Assembly: GCA_945870425.1 (NCBI GenBank)
Contig: CAMBSD010000002.1
Span: 209,142 to 273,141 of the forward strand
DNA length: 64,000 bases
From: Chitinophaga pinensis
GTDB taxonomy: Bacteria; Bacteroidota; Bacteroidia; UKL13-3
Direction of reading: 5' to 3'
Shown here: piece after piece, positions 63,766-64,000 of the stretch
How positions within the stretch are numbered: position 1 is the first letter of the stretch
How the letters are laid out: each line of letters opens with the position of its first letter
The notes under the pieces: generated by a model
Told to the model about the DNA's origin: nothing
Seen by the model: only the letters and a program-made list of their open reading frames with translations
Databases searched by the model: none
Translations under genes and position numbers: made by a program

Positions 63766-64000
63766 ATGAAAGGCCCCGAATTTTTAAAATACATTAAACC
63801 AGTCTTGTACACGCTTCAAATGAATGGCGGTGCAAGCAATTCATCAAGTTTAATTGAACAAATAATTGAGAATTTAAATATCTCCGAAATAGAGCTAGAA
63901 GAGATGACATCAAATGGACAATCTAGAGTAAGGAATCAAATTCAATGGGCAAGATTCTATCTATTTAAAGCCGGTTTGATTGATAATTCTCAAAGAGGTA
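63766..64000 (+). CDS. mrr: Mrr-like restriction protein, N-terminal part (cut by window edge)
   Basis: The first 78 residues from the ATG at 63766 match the Mrr N-terminal winged-helix domain: MKGPEFLKYIKPVLYTLQMN, EMTSNGQSRVRNQIQWARFY and LFKAGLIDNSQRG. Mrr proteins cut modified DNA (type IV restriction); the catalytic domain would lie beyond the window, so activity is not shown. Confidence 0.8.
   Translation, partial: MKGPEFLKYIKPVLYTLQMNGGASNSSSLIEQIIENLNISEIELEEMTSNGQSRVRNQIQWARFYLFKAGLIDNSQRG

Overview
The window comes from an AT-rich genome of the phylum Bacteroidota. The evidence is a secreted protein with a type IX secretion (T9SS) sorting tail, a UpxY-type antiterminator heading a polysaccharide operon, an S9B dipeptidyl peptidase IV, DUF5606, NamZ/DUF1343, a bactofilin next to AtpZ, few Shine-Dalgarno sites, and several likely TTG starts. 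I cannot place it below phylum. I recognised no rRNA, tRNA or CRISPR array.

Positions 1-21,529 hold one surface-polysaccharide (capsule/O-antigen) locus, all on the minus strand and so transcribed right to left. Order of transcription: upxY-type regulator, Wza-like export lipoprotein, Wzc-like BY-kinase, UDP-HexNAc dehydrogenase and 4-epimerase, MBOAT O-acyltransferase with an SGNH partner, GDP-fucose synthase (fcl), a GIY-YIG cassette, gmd, Wzx flippase, Wzy-like polymerase, two GT4 glycosyltransferases, a hexapeptide acyltransferase, then capE, an RmlC-like cupin, capF and capG (cut by the left edge). Together they predict a Wzx/Wzy-dependent, probably O-acylated polymer built from GDP-L-fucose, a UDP-HexNAc uronic acid (probably UDP-GalNAcA) and UDP-L-FucNAc. 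Gene spacing is mostly 1-50 bp. The two largest gaps (690 bp and about 590 bp) each hold a selfish-looking small gene flanked by inverted repeat arrays: the GIY-YIG nuclease, and a four-helix-bundle (S23/IVP) pseudogene.

Positions 21,778-46,117 are mostly housekeeping: two POT peptide transporters with DPP-IV and a DUF4197 lipoprotein between or near them, a GlcD-type FAD oxidase, a T9SS cargo protein, holA, a stand-alone HsdR_N-like protein, a CNT nucleoside transporter, BFN nuclease, bactofilin/AtpZ, MazG, dtd, rsgA, crcB, bcp, an M23 peptidase, an FAH-family hydrolase, a CocE-type hydrolase and an orphan TPR histidine kinase.

Positions 46,142-54,300 carry a second group of mobile DNA: a RAYT (REP-associated transposase) whose own coding sequence contains two perfect REP-like palindromes, and a decayed IS200/IS605 transposase with a frameshift and a nonsense codon. 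Among them are IcmF (fused isobutyryl-CoA mutase), an outer-membrane barrel protein, DUF5606 and an M3 oligoendopeptidase. Positions 54,386-64,000 hold an M61 peptidase, a cysteine-bearing Fnr-like regulator, secG, a very acidic TPR protein, NamZ, a LolC/FtsX-like permease, a TetA-like MFS pump and the start of an Mrr restriction protein.

The most distinctive signals are the repeat/small-gene units: heptamer arrays around the IVP pseudogene, palindromes around the GIY-YIG gene, and palindromes inside the RAYT gene.
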